From contig OZ038526.1 in assembly GCA_964036665.1 (NCBI GenBank), positions 26,164,001-26,228,000 of the forward strand: 64,000 nt of DNA. The letters are read 5' to 3'. Made by a program: the position numbers and the translations under genes. Shown here piece by piece: positions 32,281-42,850 of the stretch. The first letter of the stretch is position 1. Each line of letters begins with the position of its first letter. This stretch comes from Gordius sp. MW1. Lineage: Eukaryota > Nematomorpha > Gordioida > Gordea > Gordiidae. The notes beneath the pieces were generated by a model, which was not told where the DNA came from, ran no database searches, and saw only the letters and a list, made by a program, of their open reading frames with translations.

Positions 32281-33291
32281 CTAGTTCAAGCTGTACGCTT
32301 TCGTTAGGTCCAGCTTAGTAAAATAACACGCGTTATCGAGTTTATTTAACAAATCGTCGATTTTGGGTAAGGGGTACAACAAACCTTGTGCGTATTTGTT
32401 TATAGTAAACCGGTAATCAATACATAATCGCAGAGTCCCATCGCTTTTTTTCACGGGTACCACTGGACTGGCCCATCTTGAGAAATCGATCGGCTCTATT
32501 ATTTCGTCTCTGACCCATTTATCCAGCTCATCTTCTACTTCTTTCTTCCACGCCATCGGCACCCTTCGTGCGGGGATAAATACGGGATCTATGCCCTCTT
32601 TTAACGGTACCTCCACCGTTATTCCCTTGCCTGATTTTGGGAATTCGTTTAGCTGGCCATCCCATTGCTTCATCACGTGCCGGATCGCGGACGTGGTATC
32701 CTTCGGTCTTTCCACGTAATTGACCGCGAACTGTTCCGCCGCAGCTCTGGAGTTCCAACGAATTCGTCGCCATATTTCGGGCTCGAATTCTTGGATCCAA
32801 TCGATCCCACACAACGACGGCCCCGCTACGTCTGCTACCAATAACGACAGCTGTTTTCTCGTGTCCCCCATTCGGACATCGGCTTGCACCTTGGCTACGA
32901 TCTTTATTTCCTTGTGGCCGTACGCGTACACCGTCGGGACGGGCTCTTTGTTGCGTGGGATCTCATTCGCCCATCTTCGCGCCGGTATTATCGATACCGT
33001 GGCGCCGGCATCGAAGATGCATTGGAATAATTCGTTATTAATATATATATCTACTGTTAACACATCTAAAGCATGTTTTAACCTGGGATTTCGGACCGGC
33101 CCAGGCCACGCTTCTCGTCTCGCCACTTCGGACCCGTCTTGCAAGGTGCTTAGTCCCCCATTTATCGTCTCGGCCGTTAACGCCAGCTCTCGTAGGCGGT
33201 CCCATTTAATGTCATTTTCTGCCAACAGTCTCGCCTGTAAGCTTCTATCGCGCAATCCTATTATGAATTGGTCGACGATTCTGTTCTGCAA
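32281..33291 (-). pseudogene. Gypsy gag C-part, protease and RT N-part
   Basis: 336 codons. Residues 1-70 are gag-like, 80-170 the aspartic protease with FDAGATVS (DAG at 94-96, where DTG or DSG is usual), and 215-336 the RT start with SRWASPVVPVKKSDG and KLDLTKAY (first catalytic Asp). No CCHC zinc knuckle is found between gag and protease; the usual nucleocapsid segment seems deleted. The frame ends at a frameshift in the RT palm. Confidence 0.9.
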
Positions 33292-33380
33292 TTCTTCGTT
33301 TCCTAAGTTGCAGCTGTTAGCTCCGGCCTTGAGTCTATTAGCATACGCGTCTATCGTCTCTCCCTGGCCTTGTCGAACCT

Positions 33381-33632
33381 TTAATTCGTATCTCTTTGCA
33401 CTCGCACATGAATTCCTCTGGATTTTCTTAACCGATTTTTAGCTTCTTCATATGTAATTCCTGTCAACTCTTGCGGTCTATAATCCTCTAGTATTAATTG
33501 GAATGCCTCCCCATCAAGGCTGGTTAATAATAGAGCTGCTTTTTGCTCATCTGTCTCCGTCTTATTGCTCCTAAGGAATAGCACAAATTGTGTTATGAAA
33601 GCGTCGATGTTAGCCGTTGTTTTATATTTCAT
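33381..33632 (-). pseudogene. Gypsy gag N-terminal part
   Basis: 83 codons starting with the first ATG after the 5' LTR. Contains a retrotransposon-gag pattern (KAALLLTSLDGEAFQLI, ITYEEAKNRL). A frameshift near 33380 separates it from the rest of gag. Confidence 0.8.
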
Positions 33633-33640
33633 CTTCGCGT

Positions 33641-33657
33641 AGGTTTCACGATGCCAC
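33641..33657 (-). other. Putative primer-binding site
   Basis: Minus-strand GTGGCATCGTGAAACC immediately downstream of the 5' LTR, in the position of a tRNA primer site. The matching tRNA cannot be named from sequence alone. Confidence 0.5.
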
Positions 33658-33839
33658 TGTTACGACTAGGAACCTTTATTTACTACAGATTTCGAAGCGA
33701 TACAATAATAGAAAAGTGAGTAAAACGTGTATATCAAACGCATATATAAGTTACAACCAATTAACGATAATTTGATTGACAACACATCGGTAAATAACAT
33801 ATCCCCTGAGGCGCGTCGCACTCCAATTACCTCTCTACA
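33658..33839 (-). repeat. 5' LTR of the Gypsy element
   Basis: 182 bp, pairs with 29833-30008, TG...CA termini. The minus-strand frame at 33666-33848 lies wholly within it and is not a gene. Repeated at 36070-36251 by tandem duplication. Confidence 0.92.
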
Positions 33840-33884
33840 ATAATACATGTAATATGTACGTATTATATAAGATTTTTAATTGAA

Positions 33885-34310
33885 ATGCACAAATAAGTTT
33901 GAAATATGTTGCTTTATTACTTGAAGAAATCTATCTAAATCAAAATTTGTTAGCATTTTAAACACAAAAACTTAATTATGTCAAACTTATTAATTGAAGA
34001 TAACTATCTAAATCAAAATATTTAGCATTTTAAAAGCAAAAACCTAATTATGTCAAGCAACAATCATTTTTCACACACTTATATGCTGTTTTATTACTTG
34101 AAAACTATCTAAATACAAATTCCTTAGCATTTTAAAAGCAAAAACCTAATTATGCAACAATCATTTTTCACAAACTTATATGTTTTTGATTACTTGAAGG
34201 GAACTATCTAAATTTAAATTTTTAGCATTTTAAAAGCAAAAGCCTAATTATGTCAAGCAACAATCATTTTTCACAGAGTTATATGTTATTTTATTACTTA
34301 AAAAGAGAGA
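33885..34310. repeat. ~115-bp tandem subunits on the right of the Gypsy element
   Basis: Four units with TTTTAAAAGCAAAAACCTAA and CAACAATCATTTTTCACA, the same family as 29163-29600. Repeated at 36297-36722. Confidence 0.8.
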
Positions 34311-35038
34311 CACCTTATAAATTTTAAAATCTAGAAATTAAAAATAAACTTAGCAGATGGTAAGTTCTGCCTATTTAATATAAAAAGCTGGGCAATAAGG
34401 GCATCTCCCAATAGTATTTGGGAGACCCAAAAATTTTAAAATCTAAACATGAAAAACTAATTTATTAGATAGTAAGTTCTATAACATATAATATATAGAG
34501 TGAGTACCTACATATATATAAGTAAATATGCATTGTACATAAATATTATTTAAAAGATTATAATTATGTATATATATAAGCATAAATAAATTTGCATAGC
34601 ATTATATATAGTGCCTATATGTACAAGTAAATATATATAATGAATAGAAATATTTATAATATTTCAATACACTATGGCTATTTTATAAAAAATATAAAAA
34701 CAAATATAGTACTTTTAAACTATCCTTAATATAAATGTACATATAAATATAATACTCTAACATTATTATTCATATTTTTATATATGTATATCTAAAATTA
34801 TAATCATATATTCAGCTTATATAATTGTAAATGTATATCTTTAGTGTTTATATACTTAGGAATATATAGATGATTTTAAATATATGTAATAACGATATAA
34901 TTATTGTATATTATAATGTATGTAATATACAGCACATATTTATTTATATAATATATTATATATATTGTATATATTTAATTATGTAATTAACTCTTTTTAA
35001 TTTGATATTTTAGATCATATATCTTGTTTGTAAGTACT
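34311..35038. other. AT-rich sequence, no gene
   Basis: Extremely AT-rich with many TATATA runs; two similar stretches (AAATTTTAAAATCTAGAAAT and AAAATTTTAAAATCTAAACA) flank a short GC-containing hairpin at about 34405-34433. Duplicated at 36723-37450. No coding signal. Confidence 0.5.
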
Positions 35039-35061
35039 TTCGTTTTATAGTTGTTAAATTG

Positions 35062-35317
35062 AATCCCATTCATAATGCCAATCATCCACAATGCCAATGA
35101 CTGTATTATTTTTAAGTAATAGCTCATTATACAGTTAATTCTATTATAATGATTATATTATATCTATGTGTACTAATTGTACTTATAATATTCCCTAACC
35201 CTAGCCCTAACACTAACTTTAACCCTAACCCTACCCCTTAACTTTGTTTTGATTGGTTAAGCCATTGGCGGTCTAAAGCATTGGCATTATGGACGATTGG
35301 CATTGTGAACAGAAGCG
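35062..35317. mobile_element. 256-bp inverted-repeat element with telomere-like core
   Basis: Flanked by the 9-mer GTTAAATTG on both sides (35053-35061 and 35318-35326). Inner inverted repeats are TTCATAATGCCAATCATCC and the complement of GGACGATTGGCATTGTGAA. The core contains about six degenerate CCCTAA units (CCCTAACCCTAGCCCTAA, about 35203-35238). The opposite arm of the foldback at about 41367 has one uninterrupted CAATTTAAC instead, i.e. an empty site. Duplicated at 37474-37729. Confidence 0.82.
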
Positions 35318-35960
35318 GTTAAATTGCTAACTTTAGCAATGCTAACTATGTGCTATGCTCGAGCACGATACTAGCTGATGCTAGTTTAGCACAATGAGTG
35401 CTAGCTGTTCGGTGCAATAGTTTTAACAGTAGCACGTAAAAATGCTCGTGAGGTTAGTCGAAACAGTTAAATCTGTTAAAAAATTTAGCAGGAGCTCGAG
35501 CATTAAATCCGAGCAGATAGTAGATTGAATTGCTATTTGTTAAAATTTAGTAACTCACAAAATTTGCTCATGGTATATTATAAAGTTAATATATTATAGT
35601 TTTATAAGAAATTAAGCATGTTGACTGTTGAGCATAAAATGATGGATTGCACGATAATAAGATGAGATTGTATATTTGATTTTTTACCTGACATGTAATT
35701 ATATACATTTTGAGTTTTTAGGTATAAATATTTTGTACAGGTGGTTAAATAAATATATATGAGGTAAATGTCATAATCTAAGTTTATGATGCGATTTAAA
35801 TTTTTTTTTCTAATTGTGACTCACTAAGAGTTTAAAAAATGTTTTTAACTTTTGAAATTAAGATTTTTGAAAGTTAAGCGGTCGCCCAGGTGACAATGTC
35901 ATAATCTATGTTTATGATGCGATTTAAATTTTTTTTCAAATTGTGACTCACTAGGAGGTT

Positions 35961-38372
35961 ATCTGTCTCCGTCTTATTGCTCCTAAGGAATAGCACAAAT
36001 TGTGTTATGAAAGCGTCGATGTTAGCCGTTGTTTTATATTTCATCTTCGCGTAGGTTTCACGATGCCACTGTTACGACTAGGAACCTTTATTTACTACAG
36101 ATTTCGAAGCGATACAATAATAGAAAAGTGAGTAAAACGTGTATATCAAACGCATATATAAGTTACAACCAATTAACGATAATTTGATTGACAACACATC
36201 GGTAAATAACATATCCCCTGAGGCGCGTCGCACTCCAATTACCTCTCTACAATAATACATGTAATATGTACGTATTATATAAGATTTTTAATTGAAATGC
36301 ACAAATAAGTTTGAAATATGTTGCTTTATTACTTGAAGAAATCTATCTAAATCAAAATTTGTTAGCATTTTAAACACAAAAACTTAATTATGTCAAACTT
36401 ATTAATTGAAGATAACTATCTAAATCAAAATATTTAGCATTTTAAAAGCAAAAACCTAATTATGTCAAGCAACAATCATTTTTCACACACTTATATGCTG
36501 TTTTATTACTTGAAAACTATCTAAATACAAATTCCTTAGCATTTTAAAAGCAAAAACCTAATTATGCAACAATCATTTTTCACAAACTTATATGTTTTTG
36601 ATTACTTGAAGGGAACTATCTAAATTTAAATTTTTAGCATTTTAAAAGCAAAAGCCTAATTATGTCAAGCAACAATCATTTTTCACAGAGTTATATGTTA
36701 TTTTATTACTTAAAAAGAGAGACACCTTATAAATTTTAAAATCTAGAAATTAAAAATAAACTTAGCAGATGGTAAGTTCTGCCTATTTAATATAAAAAGC
36801 TGGGCAATAAGGGCATCTCCCAATAGTATTTGGGAGACCCAAAAATTTTAAAATCTAAACATGAAAAACTAATTTATTAGATAGTAAGTTCTATAACATA
36901 TAATATATAGAGTGAGTACCTACATATATATAAGTAAATATGCATTGTACATAAATATTATTTAAAAGATTATAATTATGTATATATATAAGCATAAATA
37001 AATTTGCATAGCATTATATATAGTGCCTATATGTACAAGTAAATATATATAATGAATAGAAATATTTATAATATTTCAATACACTATGGCTATTTTATAA
37101 AAAATATAAAAACAAATATAGTACTTTTAAACTATCCTTAATATAAATGTACATATAAATATAATACTCTAACATTATTATTCATATTTTTATATATGTA
37201 TATCTAAAATTATAATCATATATTCAGCTTATATAATTGTAAATGTATATCTTTAGTGTTTATATACTTAGGAATATATAGATGATTTTAAATATATGTA
37301 ATAACGATATAATTATTGTATATTATAATGTATGTAATATACAGCATATATTTATTTATATAATATATTATATATATTGTATATATTTAATTATGTAATT
37401 AACTCTTTTTAATTTGATATTTTAGATCATATATCTTGTTTGTAAGTACTTTCGTTTTATAGTTGTTAAATTGAATCCCATTCATAATGCCAATCATCCA
37501 CAATGCCAATGACTGTATTATTTTTAAGTAATAGCTCATTATACAGTTAATTCTATTATAATGATTATATTATATCTATGTGTACTAATTGTACTTATAA
37601 TATTCCCTAACCCTAGCCCTAACACTAACTTTAACCCTAACCCTACCCCTTAACTTTGTTTTGATTGGTTAAGCCATTGGCGGTCTAAAGCATTGGCATT
37701 ATGGACGATTGGCATTGTGAACAGAAGCGGTTAAATTGCTAACTTTAGCAATGCTAACTATGTGCTATGCTCGAGCACGATACTAGCTGATGCTAGTTTA
37801 GCACAATGAGTGCTAGCTGTTCGGTGCAATAGTTTTAACAGTAGCACGTAAAAATGCTCGTGAGGTTAGTCGAAACAGTTAAATCTGTTAAAAAATTTAG
37901 CAGGAGCTCGAGCATTAAATCCGAGCAGATAGTAGATTGAATTGCTATTTGTTAAAATTTAGTAACTCACAAAATTTGCTCATGGTATATTATAAAGTTA
38001 ATATATTATAGTTTTATAAGAAATTAAGCATGTTGACTGTTGAGCATAAAATGATGGATTGCACGATAATAAGATGAGATTGTATATTTGATTTTTTACC
38101 TGACATGTAATTATATACATTTTGAGTTTTTAGGTATAAATATTTTGTACAGGTGGTTAAATAAATATATATGAGGTAAATGTCATAATCTAAGTTTATG
38201 ATGCGATTTAAATTTTTTTTTCTAATTGTGACTCACTAAGAGTTTAAAAAATGTTTTTAACTTTTGAAATTAAGATTTTTGAAAGTTAAGCGGTCGCCCA
38301 GGTGACAATGTCATAATCTATGTTTATGATGCGATTTAAATTTTTTTTCAAATTGTGACTCACTAGGAGGTT
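35961..38372. repeat. 2,412-bp tandem duplication, unit 2
   Basis: Second unit, in the same orientation. It is followed by the rest of the minisatellite array, whose continuation (GGTTATAAAATG) shares GGTTAT with the internal junction (GGTTATCTG), a few bases of microhomology at the breakpoint. Confidence 0.95.
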
Positions 38373-39822
38373 ATAAAATGTTTTTCACCTTTGAAATTAA
38401 GATTTTTGAAAGTTTAGCGGTCGCCCAGGTGACAAATGTCATAATCTATGTTTATGATGCGATTAAAATTTTTTTTCAAATTGTGACTCACTAAGAGTTT
38501 AAAAAATGTTTTTCACCTTTGAAATCAAGATTTTTGAAGTCGCCCAGGTGACAAATGTCATAATCTATGTTTATGATGCGATTTAAATTTTTTTTTCAAA
38601 TTGTGACTCACTAAGAGTTTAAAAAATGTTTTTCACCTTTGAAATCAAGATTTTTGAAAGTTTAGCGGTCGCCCAGGTGACAAATGTCATAATCTATGTT
38701 TATGATGCGATTTTAATTTTTTTTTCAAATTGTGACTCACTAAGAGTTTAAAAAATGTTTTTCACCTTTGAAATCAAGATTTTTGAAAGTTTAGCGGTCG
38801 CCCAGGTGACAAATGTTATAGTCTATGTTTATGATGCGATTTAAATTTTTTTTTCAAATTGTGACTCACTAGGAGGTTAAAAAATGTTTTTCACCTTTGA
38901 AATTAAGATTTTTGAAAGTTTAGCGGTCGCCCAGGTGACAAATGTCATAATATATGTTTATGATGCGATTAAAATTTTTTTTTAAATTGTGACTCATTAA
39001 GAGTTTAAAAAATGTTTTTCACCTTTGAAATCAAGATTTTTGAAAGTTTAGCGGTGGCCCAGGTGACAAATGTCATAATCTATGTTTATGATGCGATTAA
39101 AATTTTTTTTTCAAATTGTGACTCACTAGGAGGTTAAAAAAAGTTTTTCACCTTTGAAATCAAGATTTTTGAAAGTTTAGCGGTCGCCCAGGTGACAAAT
39201 GTCATAATCTATGTTTATGATGCGATTTAAAATTTTTTTTCAAATTGTGACTCACTAAGAGTGTAAAAAATGTTTTTCACCTTTGAAATCAAGATTTTTG
39301 AAAGTTTAGCGGTCGCTCAGGTGACAAATGTCATAATCTATGTTTATGATGCGATTTAAATTTTTTTTTCAAATTGTGACTCACTAAGAGTTTAAAAAAT
39401 GTTGTTCACCTTCGAAATCAAGATTTTTGAAAGTTTAGCGGTCGCCCAGGTGACAAATGTCATAATCTATGTTTATGATGCGATTTAAATTTTTTTTTCA
39501 AATTGTGACTCACTGAGAGCTTAAAAAATGTTTTTCACTTTTGAAATTAAGATTTTTAAAAGTTTAGCGGTCGCCCAGGTGACAAATGTCATAATCTATG
39601 TTTATGATGCGATTTAAATTTTTTTTTTCTAATTGTGACTCACTAAGAGTTTAAAAAATGTTTTTCACCTTTGAAATCATGATTTTTGAAAGTTTAGCGG
39701 TCGCCCAGGTGACAAATGTCATAATCTATGTTTATGATGCGATTTAAATTTTTTTTTCAAATTGTGACTCCCTGAGAGCTTAAAAAATGTTTTTCACCTT
39801 TAAAGTTAAGATTTTAACAGTT
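38182..39822 (+). repeat. ~128-bp minisatellite, left arm of the foldback
   Basis: About 13 units of GTCATAATCTATGTTTATGA, an A/T run, TTGTGACTCACTAAGAG and AGCGGTCGCCCAGGTGACAA. Observed unit starts 38438, 38557, 38686, 38815, 38944 and 39072 give a 119-bp first interval and 128-129 bp afterwards. One earlier unit is at 35770-35960, in duplication unit 1. Confidence 0.93.
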
Positions 39823-40262
39823 TGCCGCAGGGGTTTGTCCCGAACCCCTGAACCCGAACCGGGTAAAACCCCATGTTTTACGGAACCCGAACCCATTTTA
39901 AAAATACCCTTAAAACCCGAACCCGATGAATACAAAAAAGGGTTTGGGTTCGGGTTTTTAATTCAAAAATATATTGTTAATTGAATATCTCATTCTCCGT
40001 TTTCTAAGTAAACGGATGTTTTCCAGGGCCGGAAATATTCTCACTGCGAGGCGTAATAGGTTATCACCTACTACAATTCGTGATATGATGTGCCTGAAAT
40101 CATGGCAAATTATAAATTTTACAGCCTAAATATTTTATAATTTCATCTATTATATGTTTATCATTGATTTTATAAATTCATTATTAGACTTAATAAAATT
40201 TGTAAATATTATATCCATGACAATTTTTAGTATTATTTTTGCCATCTATAAGGAAAAATTAA
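39823..40262. other. Unique centre of the foldback
   Basis: Contains a GC-rich block of CCCGAACCC/GGGTTCGGG motifs at about 39837-39957 with inverted symmetry (CCCGAACCCCTGAACCCGAA against GGGTTTGGGTTCGGG), then AT-rich sequence. No transposase or other coding region. Confidence 0.6.
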
Positions 40263-40917
40263 AACATTTTAAATCGCACCTGGGCGACCGCAAAAACTTT
40301 CAAAAATCTTAATTTCATAGGTTAAAAACATTTTTTTAAGCTCATAGTGAGTCACAATTTGAAAAATTTAAATCGCATCATAAACATAGATTATGACATT
40401 TGTCACCTGGGCGACCGCTAAACTTTCAAAATCTTGATTTCAAAGGTGAAAAACATTTTTTAACCTCCTAGTGAGTCACAATTTGAAAAAAAAATTTAAA
40501 TCGCATCATAAACATAGATTATGACATTTGTCACCTGGGCGACCGCTAAATTTTCAAAAATTTTAATTTTTAAGGTGAAAAACATTTTTTAACCTCCTAG
40601 TGAGTCACAATTTGAAAAAAAAATTTAAATCGCATCATAGACATATACAATGACATTTGTCACCTGGGCGACCGCTAAACTTTCAAAAATCTTAATTTCA
40701 AAGGTGAAAAACATTTTTTAACCTCCTAGTGAGTCACAATTTGAAAAAAAAATTTAAATCGCATCATAAACATAGATTATGACATTTGTCACCTAGGCGA
40801 CCGCTAAACTTTCAAAAATCATGATTTCAAAGGTGAAAAACATTTTTTAAACTCTTAGTGAGGCACAATTTGAAAAAAAATTTAAATCGCATCATAAACA
40901 TAGATTATGACATTTAC
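40263..40917 (-). repeat. ~128-bp minisatellite, right arm of the foldback
   Basis: About five inverted units of the same repeat (TTGTCACCTGGGCGACCGCT, CTCCTAGTGAGTCACAATTT, CATCATAAACATAGATTATG). Confidence 0.93.
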
Positions 40918-41504
40918 CTCATATATATTTATTTAACCACCTCTACAAAATATTTACTAAAAACTCAAAATGTATATAATTACATGTCAGGTAAAAAATC
41001 AAATATACAATCTCATCTTATTATCGTGCAATCCATCATTTTATGCTCAACATGCTTAATTTCTTATAAAACTATAATATATTAACTTTATAATATACCA
41101 TGAGCAAATATTGTGAGTTACTAAATTTTAACAAATATCAATTTAATCTACTATCTGCTCGAATTTACTGCTCGAGCTCCTGCTAAATTTTTTAACAGAT
41201 CAAACTGTTTCGACTAACCTTACGAGCATTTTTAGGTGCTACTGTTAAAACTATTGCACCGAACAGCTAGCACTCATTGTGCTAAACTAGCATGTTACAC
41301 AGCTAGTGTTCGTGCTCGAGCATAGCACATAGTTAGCATTGCTAAAGTTAGCAATTTAACAACTATAACGACATCCATCAATCGTTAACTCTTTTTGTGA
41401 GTTGTACTTTTGTAGGCTGACTCGGATTCGATTAAATTGGTTGAAAAATTCGAAGTGTGTGAATGTCAGTTTGGCCTTTTCTCGCCAAAGTCTAAACCGT
41501 CACA

Positions 41505-41520
41505 ATACTCCCCTTCCAGA
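41505..41520 (-). other. Polypurine tract of the truncated Gypsy
   Basis: Minus strand CTGGAAGGGGAGTAT directly before TGTGACGG. Confidence 0.75.
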
Positions 41521-41563
41521 TATATTTAAGGTTTTAAATATGTCGATAGGATTTGGCTAAAAA

Positions 41564-42790
41564 TTATGTGATGTATTCCCGAAGATTTTTCGGCCAATGG
41601 ACTTTTCTGCCTTTTCGCGTTACTTTGACTGGTTCTTCCGCTTCTTGTGTCGGTGCTTCGGCTTGAGTTTCGTCAACGGTCTGAAAGGATGGCACCTCTC
41701 TACTTAGATGGCAGGGTTTTAATCTGTCTATTGAGACTGAATCTCTTTTACCATTTTTTTCTATTACGAAGTATTTTGGTTCGCGTTTTACTACTTTGAA
41801 CGGTCCGTCAAACGGTGAGGTGAGTGGCCTGCGAACTGCGTCGTTTCTGACGCACATACGAGGAGTTTTTAACAGATCTTGACTAACCTGTTCTTTTGAC
41901 TTCCTGTGGTGTTGCGGTATGGGGTATGGTATTGCAATCATTGTCCTTCTTAGTTTGTCTACAAAGTTATGCAGTTCCATTTCCGGTTGTTGGTTGGCCT
42001 CAGGTAGCTGTAGAAAATAGTCTCCAGGCAGTCCTATGTTGGTTCCATATACGAGTTCAAATAGTGTTAATCCAATGTCTTCCTTGATTGTGGCACGGAT
42101 ACCAAGAAACACGATTGGAAGAACTTCACTCCATTTGATTTTTTCGGTGACTTTTAAAGATGCCTTCAATTGCCTGTGGAAACGTTCCACGAGTCCGTTG
42201 TCGGCTGGGTGATAGGCAGTGGTTCTTATGTGCTTGCATCCTAGCGTGTGGGATAGTTGTCTGAAAAGTCCTGACTGAAACTGCGGTCCTCTGTCGGTAG
42301 TAATTGTATTTGGGACACCGTAATTGGCTATCCAACCTTCGATTAACTTGGAAGCGATTTCTTCGGTAGATGTTTCTTTGAGTGGAACGGCCATAGGCCA
42401 TCTCGAGAAACGATCGATTGCTGTCAAAATGTGAGTAAAACCATTTGAAGATGGTAGTGGGCCAACTAAATCGACATGTATGTGTGAGAATCTTGCGTCT
42501 GGTTGTGCGAAAGTCCCGGGCGTCGTTATAGTGTGTTTATGAACTTTGTTTAGTTGGCATTTTAAACAACACTTAGCCCAATTTCTAACGTCTTGGTTCA
42601 TTGACGGCCAGACCACTCGATTTGTAATTAGTCTCAGAGTGGCGCGTATGCCTGGGTGTGATATAGCGTGAAAATGGTCAAAAACTGTTTTTCTGAGTGT
42701 TTCTAGAATGACCGGCCGAGGTTTGGCGGTTGAAAGATCGCAAAGGATTTTTCTCTCGGATCCTGGAATTGGCAATAACTGTAACTTCAA
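41564..42790 (-). pseudogene. Gypsy integrase, frame intact
   Basis: 408 codons. Zinc domain H41, H45, C75, C78 (HAISHPGIRAT, KCCLKCQ); catalytic Asp 107 (HVDLVGPLP), Asp 166 (TTDRGPQF) and Glu 202 (NGLVERFHRQLK) all present. A basic C-terminal region with FDGPFKVVKREPKYFVI follows. This domain looks undamaged, but the element lacks its 5' half and upstream frames are broken. Confidence 0.9.
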
Positions 42791-42850
42791 AGATGATGAA
42801 TCCTTTAAGCTTTTCAGGGATTTGTCATTTATTTGTTGTCTGCTAATCTC

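Larger units (their letters stand above)
29833..33839 (-). mobile_element. Ty3/Gypsy LTR retrotransposon, inactive
   Basis: Reads on the minus strand: 5' LTR 33658-33839, gag, protease, RT, RNase H, integrase, polypurine tract, 3' LTR 29833-30008. The domain order (integrase after RNase H) defines Ty3/Gypsy. It lies inside a tandem-repeat block present on both flanks. No matching target duplication is evident. Frameshifts occur near 33380, 32280, 31415 and 31070, with a small deletion near 30595. Its 5' end was later included in the 2,412-bp tandem duplication, giving an extra LTR at 36070-36251. Confidence 0.93.
33549..35960. repeat. 2,412-bp tandem duplication, unit 1
   Basis: Contains the Gypsy 5' gag start, 5' LTR, ~115-bp subunits, AT-rich sequence, the outer part of the foldback arm and one minisatellite unit. 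It joins unit 2 directly at 35960/35961. I noticed a single substitution between the units (ACAGCACAT versus ACAGCATAT near 34930 and 37342). Confidence 0.95.
35040..41381. mobile_element. Foldback-like element with long minisatellite arms
   Basis: The left arm (outer limit about 35040, repeated from 37452 by the tandem duplication) and the right arm (40263-41381) are inverted copies. Outside to inside: TATAGTTGTTAAATTG, a block rich in GCTAGC/GCTCGAGC motifs, AT-rich spacer with GCATGTT and ACATGTAATTATATACATTT, then ~128-bp tandem units. Left array ~13 units, right array ~5. Centre 39823-40262. Foldback and Galileo elements have this architecture (long inverted repeats carrying tandem arrays), but no transposase is present and no target duplication is visible. 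Confidence 0.75.

Noticed and set aside
32720..33442. 240-codon plus-strand frame
   Set aside because: Antisense shadow of the Gypsy gag/protease region on the minus strand.
33666..33848. 60-codon frame, present again at 36078-36260
   Set aside because: Lies within the Gypsy LTR and is simply duplicated with it.
35770..39822. Regular repeats considered as a CRISPR-like array
   Set aside because: Units are ~128 bp head-to-tail without unique spacers, in a eukaryotic transposon setting; it is a minisatellite.
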